From Hemibagrus wyckioides (Eukaryota; Chordata; Actinopteri; Siluriformes; Bagridae): 64,000 bases of DNA. The first letter of the stretch is position 1; each line of letters opens with the position of its first letter. The notes under the pieces are model-generated. The model was given only the letters and a program-made list of their open reading frames with translations, did not search any database and was not told the DNA's origin. This document shows, piece by piece, positions 1-15,289 of the stretch. Position numbers and translations under genes: made by a program. Location of the stretch: contig NC_080718.1 of assembly GCF_019097595.1 (NCBI RefSeq), positions 19,012,157 through 19,076,156 of the forward strand, in the 5' to 3' direction.

Positions 1-1761
1 TGTCGCCAGCAGGAGCCCCACAGGGCAGAGGACAAGCATAACATCATTCTCTTTAGGTGGTTGGCAAGGCAAAGGATCCTTCTGTCACCCAACATACTGA
101 AGCAAAGAGTAGAGCAAAAGGTTTAAATCATATGTTCTTCTATCACCTAAAAATCAACATAGAATAAAACCAAAGAGCTGGAAAACATGACTCAGTATTC
201 AGCTTACCCCTTTTTAATTTTATAACCAGACTGAAGGTATGGGAGGTTTTCCATGACAGACTAGTGAGATACATATAGTATGGTTCAACTACATTCAACT
301 AATCATAAGTTTTTATGCCATTCATCATGGAAGCTACATACCTACAGAGGTACATCCCACAGTTATTCATTTTGGAGGATTTCTTATGACCAGCAGGAGA
401 ATTAAATCATAAAAATCAATTTAGCAAAAATAAAAATGTATATATAGGTATAGAGTGTTTGGGATGTGGGCCACAAGCATTAATTTATTTTTCAGAGATC
501 AAAATCATTATCAGGTATTTTTTTAGCTTTGGTTCTTATACATTTTTTAAAGACCCATGGATGACTGTGTCCTTAGAACAGACATATTACATCTTGTTTG
601 TATGGGTGTTTAGCAATGAGTAAGAAATTTCATAAAATCATAAATTCTTGTGTATCCCAACCTCATGCATCTCATGGCAGGATGCTGAGCTGTTGGTGTT
701 GCCAGGCCCCAATGGAGTTGGATGATGGAACAGTAATCAGTGCCCAAATTGTTTTGGAACGAAGCATCTTGGACAAATGCAGAGCCTTGCCCTAACTGCA
801 GCATAATGTCGATGTGTGGTCACAGCAGGAAGTGAAGCAAACATCAGACATGGTTACATGCCCCTTTAGAAAGAGAAAATATTTTTTGCTGAGTTTATGA
901 ATGTAGTTTAAAACAATTGTGTGAAAAAACAGGAACAAGCGCTTTAGGTAGCAAAAATCCCAACCCATTTAACACCTTTTTTTCTGTATTATAAGATAAT
1001 ATTTTTATTCAACCTAGCAACTTATAGGAAATATAATATATATTTATATTTATATTACTTATATTTAAGTAATTCATATGGATTTGTTGATAGATTTTAT
1101 TTGTACTCAAAGGCTTGCTTGCACCGAAGTTTTCCACAGAGAAAAACACTGGAAGGAATGTTTTTGTCGTAGAGAGATTTTTGAAATCCAGCATTATTTG
1201 GGTCGAATGTGTGGCAATAATGAGGAAGGCAAAAGTGAAAATAATTAAATAGATACAAATAAATAATTAATAAAACAATTCAGCAGGGGTAATATTAGTC
1301 CTCAGACCACACTGTGTATTTTTCCATCTACTATATCTATTATTTAGAGGTCCTCAGTAAGTCCAGCATTAAAATGTTCATGAAAAAAGCTTTACACAGT
1401 CTCCAGCAGGTGGTGATGTGTGCAAAGATTTCCCATAAGCCAAATAAAACCATTTTATGGTAATGAAGGCATAAGATACTAATAACCAAGACCATAATAA
1501 ATGCATTTTCATGACCACACATGAAAAATTACTCAACAAAATAGCATCAGATTGAAATTGACCAGTAAATTACTCTGCACTCTTGAATTGGTGTGCTTCA
1601 ACTAAAGCTAGATCATAAGTGCACTGAATCTATAACACTTTCATTAGCTATGTTTTTGCTGTGTTAAGTATTCCTGCAACCTGAATTACTGCAACCTTGT
1701 TTTGGAAATTATTCAGAATTATAAAGATGCTTTTAACTAGTTGTTTTACACTTGTTTTTCT

Positions 1762-1766
<5 letters not shown>

Positions 1767-1818
<52 letters not shown>
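1767..1818 (+). repeat. (GA)n microsatellite
   Basis: About 26 uninterrupted GA units. No other feature is attached to it. Confidence 0.97.
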
Positions 1819-1825
<7 letters not shown>

Positions 1826-3147
1826 ACTCTATGGTTAATGAGGTAGCAATGTAATAATTTACATTAAATATCAAATTTTTTTAGATTTAGAATACTTTTG
1901 AATTATTAGCTGGACCATTTCCTAGTCTATTCAATCATTCAACAGTGGAAACATTTTAATTAGTTTTTTAATCATTCATTATAATTTATAATTACTGTCT
2001 TTGTAAATGAATGTAGTACATGTAAATAAATTTCTTAGTGTTATCATGAATAATGCAGTAAGTAAACTCCAGGAAAGAAAGTAAACTCTAATAAATTGTG
2101 TTTAGATATTTACGTTAATGTAATAGCCAAAAAAAAATTCAGTAACTGAAAACTGTGTTCCACTGTGCAATAACAACATGTACGTAATCATGCTAGCCTA
2201 ATAGAAGTTATGTCTTCTCTCATAGACTGGGTAATAGTAATTATTGCATTTCATCCAAGATAAAACTTAAGTCTCTGGTAAGCTGTATTTCTGTTTCTGA
2301 CAGTATGAAGTATGATATGTTGAAAACTGTTTACAAAATTGTTATGGTATGAACTATAATGGATATTGAATTAACAATTGACCTTTCCTGGTTTTATTAA
2401 TTAAAGTCTTTGGAATGCAAAGTGAAGTCTAATTTCAAGAAAACTACATACTAAATCAGTTGTGAAGGTCACTACAACCTTTTATTTTGTGTAGCTTTGG
2501 ACATATCTCTACTGACCTTTTACTGGGGCATGGAGACATGGTGACTTATTATTGTAAAGGTAATGTATGTACAAGCCTTAGAGCAGGTAGCCTTAGAGCT
2601 TATTACCCAAGCACATAGTAAGGCGATGTATGGAATCAGGTCTCTGATGAGTGTGAATTTTCAACCAGAAAATATCTGCAGGCATTGTTCTTTTTGTAAT
2701 CTCAGTAGTGCAAACCGAAAAACAGTACTTCTGTTGCCTCCCTCACCTTTCAGATACAGCACAGGTTGTATTAATATTTGAGAAATTCTATATATTGGAA
2801 TTAAACATCTTCAAGGCACTTTCTAAACAGACTTTTTATCTCACTGGTTTTGTAAAAAAAAAAAGAAAAAAGAAAAACTTGCTTGTTGAATGTTTTGTGT
2901 TGTTGTTTTGTATTAAATCCCAGTCATGTCACATAAACAGAATGTAAAATGTAAATGTAGTAGAAAATGTTTGCATATCAGAAATACACGTTAAATATTT
3001 CATTCACACTCAAACGCGGCAGAAAAAAAACAAGAACATTTTCCACTGCCCGGATTTTTGGGTTTGCCTCAGATATTTTGTATGTTTTTTGTGATAAAGT
3101 GGAAATTTAATAGCATTTAATAGCTGTTTAACAGCTTTACCTTCAAA

Positions 3148-3418
3148 CAGTTTTTATTCGGCTTTTTTCCCAACTGCTCCAGTTAGGGGTCATCACAGCA
3201 GATCTGCATGTTTGATCCACATATTTGATTTGGCACAGGTTTTATGCCAGATGCCCTTCCTGATGCAAACCTCTGATTTCTAACCGGGCTTTGGACCGGT
3301 GCTGAGAGTGCACTGAGTTGTGCAACCGACAGTGTCTGGGTTGCTTCCCTACCCGGGAATCGAAGCCAGACCGCAGTGGTGAGAGAACAGGATCTTAGCC
3401 AGGGAACCAGTTGAAGCA
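3148..3418. repeat. Dispersed fish repeat, SINE-like
   Basis: The segment is clearly GC-richer than its flanks. It resembles a repeat seen very widely in teleost genomes, with phrases such as the 'gatgcccttcctgatgcaa' core, a 'gggctttggaccggtgctga' type middle and a final 'cagtggtgagag' part. It probably derives from a non-autonomous element. The exact class (SINE or DNA-transposon derivative) is not resolved. The 78-codon frame on the minus strand here is part of the repeat, not a gene. Confidence 0.65.
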
Positions 3419-4184
3419 AAACAAAAACAGCTCAAAGTGAGTTGCTAGACTGTATGCTAGATGACTGTACATTGTGGATTCTGTCTTATTATGGTTTTAC
3501 TCAATTCACTAGATAGTAAACTATTAAATAAAGTATGACAGACTTTTTATCTTATTTGGTTTGAGGCTATATTGTTATTAATGCTCTCCTGTCCTACCAA
3601 AATCTATGGTTACAAGCACTGCTGGGTGTTTTGCATCTGATATGTGGAATATATATTTTTTAGTTCTCATCTTTGATTTCTCTGCTCATCGAGTCTCTTT
3701 TGTCTCTTCATCACACATTATCTGCTATCTCCTCTTATAATGCAATTTTTAAATAAAGTGAGCTTTATTCTAGACCTGGGTACACCAACACTAGAGAATA
3801 TTTCCACCCTCTTGGCTCTGGTTTTAAGGACATTGGGGTAAGATTGTGAACTAGACAGAAATGAGAAATTGGAGTTTGCTAGATTCATTAATATTTCCAG
3901 ACAAAGGCGTTTGTTTGTTCTTGTTTTAGTTTTTGTGTGTTTGTGTGCATTCTCTTTCACACACAAAATATAGGTTCAGTTTTTTTCCTCTGCTTGCAAA
4001 ACACGTAACAGTGATTGTATGTCATAGCAAACCTGGAAAGTCCTGGAAAATAAGCAGGCAAAATCCTGTAATGAATTGTTCATGAAAATTAATCAAATTG
4101 GGGGAAAAAAACACAAATTTATCACAGGATAATCTATATCAAAACTATATTAGTTGCATATTACATTGCTATATTCAATTCAAT

Positions 4185-4640
4185 TCTATTCTACTTATTT
4201 GTATAGCGCATTTAACAATGGACATTGTCTCCAAAGAAGCTTTACAGAAGCATAGAAAAACATTTTAAAGTTTAAAGGTTAATGTCCTTTCTTCAACAGT
4301 TTATAGTCATGAAGAATTGTGCAACCAAGAGCTCTTGAGGAAATGAAAGGTCAGTGTAGTTTCTGAGTTCATTATTGACTGAACACTAATTCCTTCCTGC
4401 CGAAAGCTGACTGAGGCAATGGCTGTTCAAAGACAGCGTGATGGTCTGCAAGTGCAGATGCAGATCCATGCAGATCTATCCCCAGCAGCACTGAGCACCA
4501 CCAAGCGACAAGACTCTACCAGGGGTAGAGCATCTGGATGGATCAGGCAGGTCCAGAAAGAAAAAGTTATCACGCTGAGAACACTGGGAGCTATAGATAT
4601 TCAGTACTGGAGGGGAGTGATAGACATTGTTTATGCCTAA
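4185..4640. repeat. Dispersed fish repeat (R2), decayed
   Basis: It begins with the phrase 'tttgtatagcgcatttaaca' followed by 'tttacagaa', the typical start of a high-copy teleost repeat. A second part (about 4400-4640) resembles the distal portion of such elements, with an 'acactgggagctatagatat' type end. A related copy, covering a different section, lies at 31366-31650. The 73-codon frame at 4419-4640 is inside it and is not considered a gene. Confidence 0.5.
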
Positions 4641-5195
4641 AGTCAGAACATTTTTGTGTAATGAAAGCTTTTGATGTGAGCAGATGCTTTGCTTTAGCAG
4701 ATCTAGAACCATAAAATGAAAATGAGAGATTTTAAAAAGTCATGTTGCTTTGAATGATTACAGCTTGCTAAACAGACACTTGCTAAAACCAGTAGTGTGA
4801 CAGTTATGATTTTTAATTTATTCAGCACATTCCTATCTGCTGACACTGTACCAAGTTCATTAAGCAAGTTGTCTGGTTAGCCTTTCATGGATCATGTGCT
4901 CTGTGTTCCAGCTACAGGGCATCCCTGTCTAATGTCTAAAAATGTGCTGTGTTGGACAAACCCTGTGCTGGGTCAGAGGATGAGGAGACGTCCTGTTCGC
5001 TGGTCAGCGCTCCTGCTCACAGAACTGCAGCTGGTGGCTTTACAGCATGATTAATGACCATCGATACTTCACCACAACCACAGAACTGCATCCTACAACT
5101 GGTCATCCTTTCCCACTAAAGCAGCATCACTATTGGCTATCTATGGACTAAATGCATTACATAGGATTAAAAAACATCAAACATTTGGAATAAAG

Positions 5196-5640
5196 ATACA
5201 GGTGGTTGACAAATTAAAGGAAAAATTAGGGACTCTGTTATGCTGTGGGATATTTTGCTGGCAGGTTTGGGTCCATTTGTTGACCATTTGATGCAAATCA
5301 AAGCGAAACTATTCTTACTGATCATTTTTATCCTACAATAAAATATTTTTGGTCTGATGGGTGTGTCGTCTCTTCCAGGATGACAAACCCCTTTTCCACA
5401 GGGCACAAAGGCTCATTTAATGCTTTGATGAGTATTAAAATGATGTAAATCGTATGATATGAGCTTTGCATTCACCATGTCCCAATTTACTTTTGGGAGC
5501 TTTTGTAGCAATCAGAGATGCTAGAGAATGCTCTCCATTAAATTATTTGAAGGACTATCTTCGGGAAGAATGATGTTTCTCCCTCCCTTACAAGTTTCAG
5601 ATACTTGAAGAATCCAATGTTCACCGAAGATTTATTTTTC
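5196..5640 (+). mobile_element. Tc1-like remnant, family F6
   Basis: It starts with the phrase 'caggtggttgacaaattaaa', which resembles the terminal repeat of a teleost Tc1-like element. It continues with a decayed sense-strand copy of the transposase C-terminal half. In broken frames one can read a counterpart of the second catalytic-aspartate block (FQDD followed by HRA near 5370-5405). Several stops and frameshifts interrupt it. A second remnant of the same family, in the opposite orientation and from the other end, lies at 33885-34215. Not functional. Confidence 0.6.
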
Positions 5641-8600
5641 ATATTTCTTTATGTTTCTACTGGAGCATGACTAACGGCATACATTTATTATGTCTTGTTT
5701 TCTTTTCAGGCTTTTTGTACAAGAAAAATCAATTATGCCTTTAGAAACATGATCTAATTTCTGTTATCATGTAGTTTGCCAATTTTGCACTTGGTGTCCA
5801 GCAATTCCAAACCCTGCCACCAGAGGTCACATTTGTAACCACTAGATTACTGATCAGTCACCACAGACAGAATTATTACTCAAATCTTTTCACAATCAGC
5901 ATATTTACAACTATTATTTATACACCAGTCAGGCAGCATTCCCACACTTTCTGGCCATTTACATTTGTTTAGTCTTCAACTAGAGCTTGATCTCTTGGTT
6001 TGGGGATTCTGTAGAGTCTCCTCACTCTGCTCTGATCTGTGATATTCAATATTCCACTTTTCCTTATGGCAATAATATAGCAGGGTTTCATTATCACATA
6101 AAATCTTCCTAATTGCTTTCATACAATTATTTCTACATGGCTTGCAGTGTGATAGTTTGGTATAATAACACCTCATTATGGGCTAATTTGTCACTGAGCA
6201 AAGAGAATAAAGGGGATAGGGCAGTAGTATTGCTCTGATCTTTAACTAAACTTTATTTGGACAATTTTACTCAAACCTTGGGTCAGTCTAGTAAATTTCT
6301 TAGTTCTAGTACTTCTAGTAAAGTCTTATTTTCTAGGTTGGTTTTTGTTTGCAGCACTTAAAACAATGGTTAAATAATGGAAATGAAAACACTATGGATT
6401 TGTTTATGACCCTGTATGTTGTTCAGGAATCCTTCTGTACACTCGTGTGTGAACTCTGATGATAAGACATTTCATGAGTCCTTCTTTTCCTGGCCAGGAA
6501 TCAGAGATGTGTTTACTCTTGTCAAAGGAATTAGAGCAACAATTTGGATATGTGTGCTTTACTTAGACACACTAATTAAATGCTCAGATTAGATAATAAT
6601 CAAATGACAACATCTGTTTGTATCCCAGGAAAGCAAAGAAGGTACAGATACAAAAATAATTACATGCATTAAATTACACTCTATATTATACGCACACATA
6701 CAGTATTGAGTTAATCAGTATTCTGAATAAAGACTGGACATAAGACTGTATTAAGCTGATTGAGTGCTGTAACTGAAGCAGATTGCGAGCTGCAGCGCTG
6801 CTCTTCTCCAGGAATGCCAGGTTTAGCTCCACTGTGTGTAGGCAGCCTTCTACTTTTTCCACCAGCTATATTCTGATGTAATGACTGCAGTGGGATTTTT
6901 TTCTCCACATATCCAAAAATAATGAATTGAATGTTGCATGCTTTATAAAAGATATTGCCTAAGAAGTAAAGCTACTAAAATTGCAAATGAAGATCAAGTC
7001 TTGCATTGTCTACATGCTTTACAACAAATTAAAGTATAGCGCCCTCATTAAACTAGAAATCTTTTCTTTTAAAATTCATGACAAAGCCCATGTCCGAGAC
7101 TAAGAACTTCAAACTTTTAACCTGTGACACAACAAAATTTGCTGAAGTGTGTGGGGAAAAAATTTAATCATGAAACTTTGTAGCAGAAGGTAAGTCCATA
7201 TGGACACCTGCTTTGTTGACATTCAGTTTACTAAGTGCATACAAACACAGTAAATTGAAAATTTATTTCCTCAGTCATCTTGCTCAGATATTATGGTGTT
7301 CTCTAACTGGCTGTTCAGAGGTGTTATGAACAGGTACCAGCTGAATTAAGCAGCTCTGATGTGTTTTGAGCAAATAAATTGCTTCATCCACAGATGTTTA
7401 ATGATGTTTTATATACCGTTAACACAGCTGTGTTTCCGAAATGGAGCAGACGAGTGCAGAGGAAAGAGATATAAATAGGCTTTACACAGTTCTAGTGGCA
7501 CACAGGATGCTCAAATACACAACTGGACAAATATCAACTCCCCTGGGATCTGTCACATTGATCGAATTTATTCTGGTAAGTGGAATTCCCAAATTCACTG
7601 GGGATGGTTTTTGTGTTTCCTTTTTTTGTTTTCTTTTAAAATATTTGGCCACATTCAGAAGCTAAAAGCAGATTTACAAAGGTAAAAGCAAATATACCAC
7701 CACTGAACGCTATAGATATTTACATTTCCCTGAATTGACAACGAAATATCAATGAATATCAGTAGCTATGCTTATGCGGGAAGTCCACAATGCAACAAAT
7801 GGATTTAGATTCAGCCAGATTAACCAGCCTTATGAATGTCGGTGCAGCGACTGCTGTGGTATTAGCTGTATAAATAGCATTCTCTCAGGAGTATGAGCTG
7901 AGCAGAGAGAGAAGCATAGGCAACACAGGACAGAAACAGTGACGGTGCGGAGGCAGAGAGCGCCTGCTGCTCCACATCCCTCCAGATGTCTGCGTGTGAT
8001 CTGTCCTCCCCGCTGCATCATACTGACGAGTGGTGTCATCTCGTTGACATTTCCACAGCTATCACATTTCATCAGCACCATAATTAATCATCCCTCTATC
8101 GTCGCGCTGGTCCGGGCCAGTCAGGATGCTATGACAGAAAAAGCACATGCTCTGCCAGGGCACTCTCTAAACCTAGACTAATCACACCACTGTTCAGCTA
8201 CAGTTCACCATGCTTAGATATTCATTAAACAAGCTCCAAATGTGACCTAGCTAGTGGTCTACATTTGAGTTTTTTTTCCCACTCAAGCATTTTTTTCCCA
8301 TCTCAGGAAAGTCATATTACAGAAATCAAAATGATGAGAAATAATCAAATTTGAATTCCAGCTTGAAATATTCTACAGAAGGCATTAGTCTCACTCGCTG
8401 ATCTGGGCTGTACATTTGTGATTCATAACAAAGCCTTATTATACATGCTTGATTGATCACCATGATTACTAGGTAATCTGTTTCATCGCAGATGAATTAG
8501 ATGCACAGTCAACACAATAATAATGTTATTGCTAAAAACCTCTGATAAACTTTTGTTTTTTTGGGGTTTTTTTGGTGAAAAATTTCTGGCTGCCATGTCA

Positions 8601-11600
8601 CCTTGTTATTGTGTCCTTTTCATGTGTTGTTACAATGTCTGTGAGAAAGCTTTCCATTCAAATGCATAATGAAGCCACTGTGCCTTCTTGCATCAACATC
8701 CACAGAGCTATTACTGTCGAAATGTCTGTCACATAGTGTTTGTTTGGACTGGAGTTTAGAGTCCAGAAAACGTGTCACCCAAGGACACAGTAAGATAGGG
8801 ACAGACTAGGAACATTTTAAAGTGCCACTGCACATATGTCCAAAATAAGCAACGAAAGGAATCAGTTATTACTTATAGACTAGATAAGATCTAATATACA
8901 AAAATACAGCCTTATACTAAAGAGTGTTTTTGAAAATGTACAGCAATTATAAAGTGGTGGCTCACTGACTTAATGGGAAGAGGTGGGGCAGTGTGATCAC
9001 CTCATTAAACTCCATAAATGTATTATTAAAGGCAAATTTCTTTTCATATGCTGCCTTTCTGCATTTTCTTTAGCAATGTTTACTCAGCATGTGTACACAA
9101 ATATAGAAAAACTTATCATCAGAATTAAGAAGACTGAACTCATCACAAACAGGGTCTCCAAGAGCTAAAACTAATATCATATACTAAGATGCATCACTTA
9201 GCTAGTGTTTTACAATTTACAATTGTCAATGAATATTTTCAGTACTGAGATTTTTCTCAGATGACCAGTATGCATTTCTTTCTTTTCATTGGCACTTTGG
9301 ATGGTTTTAGTGGTTAGCTAACATTTTATAAGCACAGATGGAGACAGTTCATATGATCCATGTGGGAGGCATAGGTGAAGTGCATTAAATGACGGAGAAT
9401 TCATTACCTGCCCTCTGAAAATTTGGACTCTCTCAGCCACCTAAACCAGCCGAGGTCAGATTATCATCAGAATTGCTGAACCAGAAACTTGATTTTGTGC
9501 CTGAAGGGGAAGGTAGTGCTAGTTGGAGGCCTTGGCATTGACAAAGAGGGTTAAAAATGCAACTCTCAGCAGTGATTTTACCAACATTTTGGATGTGCTT
9601 ACAAAACAAGTATTCATATGCTGTAAGCAACAAAAATAGCGCTAATTCTGTAAAACAAGGCTAGAGAATGCTTGTACTCTATTATTTCATTTATATGTAA
9701 TTATTGGCGGGATGGGTGACAATTATTATAGTTATTACAAAAAAGCTTTAGTCTTTTAAACTGACCTTCTGATTGTAATAATAGCACATCACAAAGATCT
9801 GACACGTCCATGCTAATTTACGGCAGACTTTAAATGCAAGCCTGTTATTTGTTAAATTCACTAAGATTTGTGAGAAATCTCTCAGAACCGTCCGCATGCA
9901 GTGAAATTAGCATGATTTATTAGAACATTTATTTGCTGTGTTGCATCAGTTTAATGGGTACACTAGTGCATGACATTGATTCAGGGACACCATTACTACT
10001 TAGGCTTTATAGGCACAATTTTATTAAGTTTTATACAAGTACTCAATTAAGCGTTTTACAAACACTTGCAATTAAAGTGTTTTCTGTGAATATTACAACC
10101 AACATCATGAGGAGAAGAAATTAACTTCTATTAATTCTGCAGTCATAAATCGAGTCCTTCATGCATAACTCCATACATCTTCTTCATACAAGCTTAATGT
10201 TTTTGTGGAGTTTCTTTTATCAGCTCTCTCTTCTAGGTGCTTTGTGCTGAATAAATATATTAACCATATATTGCCTTAACCATAGGGAATATGTCTAATA
10301 CTATTACATGATGAGATCATTATTAACAAAATACATAACAAACAGCCTTAATGATCTAATATTTGTTAAGACATTTTAATTAATTGTTTTAATGTTCTAC
10401 TGGCACATTTTACATGTTCTATTAATTGATGTCATAGCAATTTTATAGTAATGGTGACTTTGATAATGAGCAAATTGATGTATTTTTGCATGTTTATCTG
10501 CTCATTGGAAACATTTATTTCTAGAGAGCTATGTCTAGAAATGGGCTTAAACAAACATATAACTTACGATAACATAGAAAGAAATATTTTCACTTTGCTA
10601 AGATATAGTTTTTGCATGCCTGGGTGTTTCAACTTCACTTATTCTGCTGTCAACCCTACATTCATTATGCTGCACCTTTAAACTGCATCTCGGTCAGTTC
10701 TGTTGACTGTATGGTGTTCAGGGATTCCTAGCTTCTGTTAACTCTAGATTTTGGCAGTCACTTGCCATTATTTCCACCAGCAACTAAGGAATTTGTTACA
10801 TCCATTTTCATCCTCTCTTCTTGTCTTCATACATATTTGCTTTCTTACTGATGAAGCCACTTTATTACTGGACTTAGAATATCCAGAATGATCATGTTTT
10901 TTTCCCTCACTTTTCTCACATTTTACCTTCTGAATATTGTCACATGTCTATAGCTATGCCTAAAGTTTCAGGGAAAAGAAGGCTGTTTTTAATCTTGTTG
11001 CTGTTTTTATCAAAACAACTCCTTGATTTCTTTTTTTCCAGTATTGTGTTGGAAATTCCATGTAAATAGGAATAAGATTACTACTTATTTCATGTCAACT
11101 GCCTTCCAGGCTAAATCTTGACTCACTCACATCTTAATCTAATTCAGCAACCTGTCAACATGATCCACGTCGTACTTCACTTCTTAGGAAGTGTCTTTCA
11201 TTCATCTCTGCTCCTATTTATCACCTTTTCAACATGTCACTTCAACTGGTTCTGTTTCTAGTGATCGTAAAGCTCCCCTGTCATCCCTGTTGTTTAATAT
11301 CTAGCCATCCCTTCATGGACAAATTGTTATAAAGGGTTGTATCATCTAACCTACAATCAACAGCAATCTTTTCAAACAATCACAATGTGGTTTTCTTTCT
11401 TTGCACCACACTGAGACAGCTCACTGAAACAGTCTCTCCTTTAGCGATTCAGATGCTCTGAGGATTCTCTCCTTTTTACAGATTAGCACTCTGTTTGACT
11501 TTGTGAACACTAATCTCCTGTCTTCCTGTTAATTAGAATTCTGATTCTGAACTTGCTTGGTGCAAGACAAGATCTTATTAATAGAGATCACTTTGTGTTT

Positions 11601-12030
11601 CTAACATACAGTATATTGCTTTGTTGACTTTGGTGAGCAGAAATCAGATGTACCTCTGAGCTTAATCCTTTAATTCCTTGCTCCATTGTTGTACCTATGA
11701 TGCACGTAGTCAGTGAGTCTCTGCTTCTTAGATCTATAATCCAAGTACAAACTTCATGATCCAGCACATGTCGATGTATTCATGTTGGGTTTTTTTTTTT
11801 GTTTTGTTTTTTCCACCCTCTCAGGTCATCATAATTTTAAATCTGGCACTGGAACAATTGTTCCCAAATTCACACTGGCAACCAGTATGTACAGGTATAT
11901 CCAACCAGAACAGGTATGTCCATTATGGTCTACCCTTCCAACTGTCTTTCATTTTAAATCATTTATTTTCTCTCTGATTCCTGTTGATATTTTTCTAATT
12001 ATATATTGTGGTTATGATCATAATAGTCAA

Positions 12031-12066
12031 TTATTATTATTATTAGTAGTAGTAGTAGTAGTAGTA
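12031..12066 (+). repeat. (TTA)n/(AGT)n trinucleotide repeat
   Basis: A run of TTA units passes directly into AGT units. Simple sequence only. Confidence 0.9.
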
Positions 12067-15000
12067 TCATCATTATTGTGGTTTCCCAACCAGCATTTAG
12101 CAAAATACAAGTAAATCTAAGAGGAAGGATCTGATGTGTTTTTCCTAAGCAAGCAAGCAACCTTTAGACATGAATGCATTGTGCTGAGGGCTTCAGACGG
12201 CCACTAGAGTTGGTTAGTGGCTTAAAACTGAATCACTGAAGCCTCTGCTGTAGCCTACAAAGTTGATGGATGAGAATTGCGAGAAAATCAATAGAGATCA
12301 AAACTTAAATGAAGAGTGATTTTAATTGGCTTAGTGTTATTGATTAATGCTCGTGTCTGCACATTGTTTCCCTCTGTCTACACTGAACTGTGAGCATTGT
12401 AACAGATGAGTACTATTAGTTTGTTAGACCAGCTCAACAATTATTTCCAAGGTGCAGGCCATGTATGACATTAATCAGGAAACCCATGGCATTAATGTTC
12501 TCTGACAACAATTCCCAGGGAGGATTGTATATGCTGATGTGCTGACCTTAATCAAGTATGCTGAGAGGTAACATACAAGCTCTTCTAGGTTCCAAATAGA
12601 TAAACATTTTAATGGGATTCGGTGAAATTACAGGTCTAGGATATGACTTTCATCACAACCCATAGACGATAATGAATTCTTTTAAAAGTGCTGATGAAAA
12701 CATTTTTGCAAATAGAGCAGGAAGTTTCAAGAACTGCAAAAGCTTGTTATTAAGGGAAGGAGACGAGGCGTGTTCAGAATTTCAACTTTTTACAAAGTTG
12801 CCTCAACTTCTGCAAATTATACAGGGTTTTGAGAATATTGAAAATGATTATTATATATGGATCATATATAAGAAGTAATCAACTTTTAAACAACGACTGA
12901 CTCATGAAACATTTTGCTATTATGTTCACGTAGTACTGTTATCTGTTACTATGTTAACTGTGTAAGAAGCCTAAATTCCAGTTTAGTTGTTCTAGGCACT
13001 TTTTCAATTTGTTACAACAAACAACTTACTATGTCTTATGTATGTCTCATTGTATTATTCACTAAATAAGGTGTCACTATTATTTTCATTTACGTCTTAA
13101 ACTCCAGCTATGTCATTTATATTAAAATTGGATCAAAGGTGTTAATGCTGATGCAGACTGTATTTCCAGCACTTAATAAATAATGCATTGTTTTTCAGAT
13201 TAAAATAAGGCCATGGTGTTTAAGTAATGAATGCTCATCTGAAGCAGAGTTAGTATAAGATATTCTAACTCCATCTCATTAGCATCTGTGGTTGCAGCAT
13301 TTCATTAACACCAAACCCACATACACTGTAACAAAACTTCAAGTTACTGCATACTGTATGCACTTTTAGTTTATAATAACTGTATCGTGGACATTATATG
13401 TGCCATTGTCCATGGATTGGTTTTGTTAAAGTTAGACAAAAAGATATGTTTAGGTTCTGTTCAAATATTATGTATAGTACAGTATGAGGTCAATGTTGGA
13501 ACTACAAGACTGTAGGACCAGGAAGCTCACTTTTATAGTGCTTTTTGCACTACTATGCTTCAGGGGGCTTATGTTAATCATGTACAGATGAATATCACTT
13601 CATATTATTTCCAACAGAAAAATAAAAAACATAATCATCTTATAAAATATGCCACATTTAATGCCATGATTTAATATCTGTTAAAAATCTGTTTTAATGT
13701 CTGTTAAAGGCTGTTTCTCTTTTGCCCCTCAGAAACCCTGTGAAGGTGATTCATCAGCTTCCTGAACTCCTGTTAGAATTTCAGTCTGATATTCATTTGT
13801 GCAGCAAAATGAAAGCGCTATTGTTAGAACGTTCCATTTGTGTCACACATCTGTAATTAACAGGGCTGTGCCAAGACAGTGCAGAGATACATTACAATCA
13901 GCTACAAATTCTTTACAACATAATTATATCTGCTCATCTAAAGACTGTAAGGAATAATTTAAGATACAATACAATTTATATTTATATCTATCTGCAGTGC
14001 AAGAGGGTTTAATGAACAGTAGAGGAAAGGAGAGCAAATCATTTAACATGTTCACATGTGCTCCTAACCTAGATTTTGCTAAATGTTTGTTGAACATCTG
14101 GATGAATATGAAGATGAATTTTTGGACACCTGACAATCTTGGGACATTCACTGTATTTCACATCTGAGATACAGGAATTAGCACATGCCAGGCTGCAAAT
14201 CCCATTGAGCACTGCAATTTGAAAAAAACTATATCTAGCAGCAAGCAAGAGCTCATCCTATTTTTCATGCATTTTATTCTGACGTTCTGAAGGCTACACG
14301 ATGGCTTTCATGTACAAAATCATTCAGTAGAAAGACATTTTTAAATGCGTTTGAAAATGCAACAATTTCAGCTCAAAGCTCTGTCCTTTCATCTGAGAAG
14401 TAGGCTACTGAACTTAAAATAAAGAGTGAGGTTCTTGCTCGTAGGCCTCTCTAGTCCCTGCCAGACCAGTGTGGTGCTTTTGTGCATCTATGCTGGAGAT
14501 TTGGTAATGGGAATAAAACCATCTCGTTGTCTCCAACATCCTCAAATATCCTCCAGCAAAAAGCAAAGCGTCCGTGTCTCATGCACAAGTCAATACCCCA
14601 CCTACTGAGCTATTGGCGCGATGGAGATCTAGAGGATAGGTTTGAACTGCTGCCAAAGTCAGATCCTCTAATCCCCAAGTGAGAAAGAATATGCTTTTCC
14701 TCTTTTGGATAAGGACCATTGTTAAACCCAAGGATTCAGGCAGAATTTTGAAAGATCCTTTTAGCTCAGATTTCTTATTGCATTTTAATACCCTGGATCT
14801 TCTGATCTGCCTTGGTCTTTCACTAATCCCACTCCAAGATTCTTTACATTTTTTGTATGTCAATATCTCATCTCTAACAAGTGTTATTCATTAAGAACCT
14901 GACAGATAACCACACAGCCATTTCGGCCATGACAGACTGATATGCAAATCTCTTTCATTTCCTTTTTTTTTTTGAGCCTGTCACTTCTTTATTCGACATG

Positions 15001-15289
15001 TGATGACAGGATGCATTAAAGTTGCATAGTTGAGCTTGAGGGAAGAGCAGAAGGGAGGTAAAATCATTTTAGAAATGATCATTTAGCTGCCATATAAAAG
15101 GCGCTGTGTGGCAGATGGTGAACTGTGCATGTTTATTACCCAGCAGGCCAAATATGGAAAAGGTCATAAGCATGCCATTCCTTCTCCAACAACACTATCA
15201 TTCTGACACAATCTTTAGATCCAATACAACCATGGCTCACACAGAAAAAAAAAAAAAAAAACACAAATTGCAAATTACAAGGAAGCACA

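Noticed and set aside
4419..4640. 73-codon open frame with glutamine-rich start
   Set aside because: It lies in a decayed dispersed repeat and has no splice or domain support.
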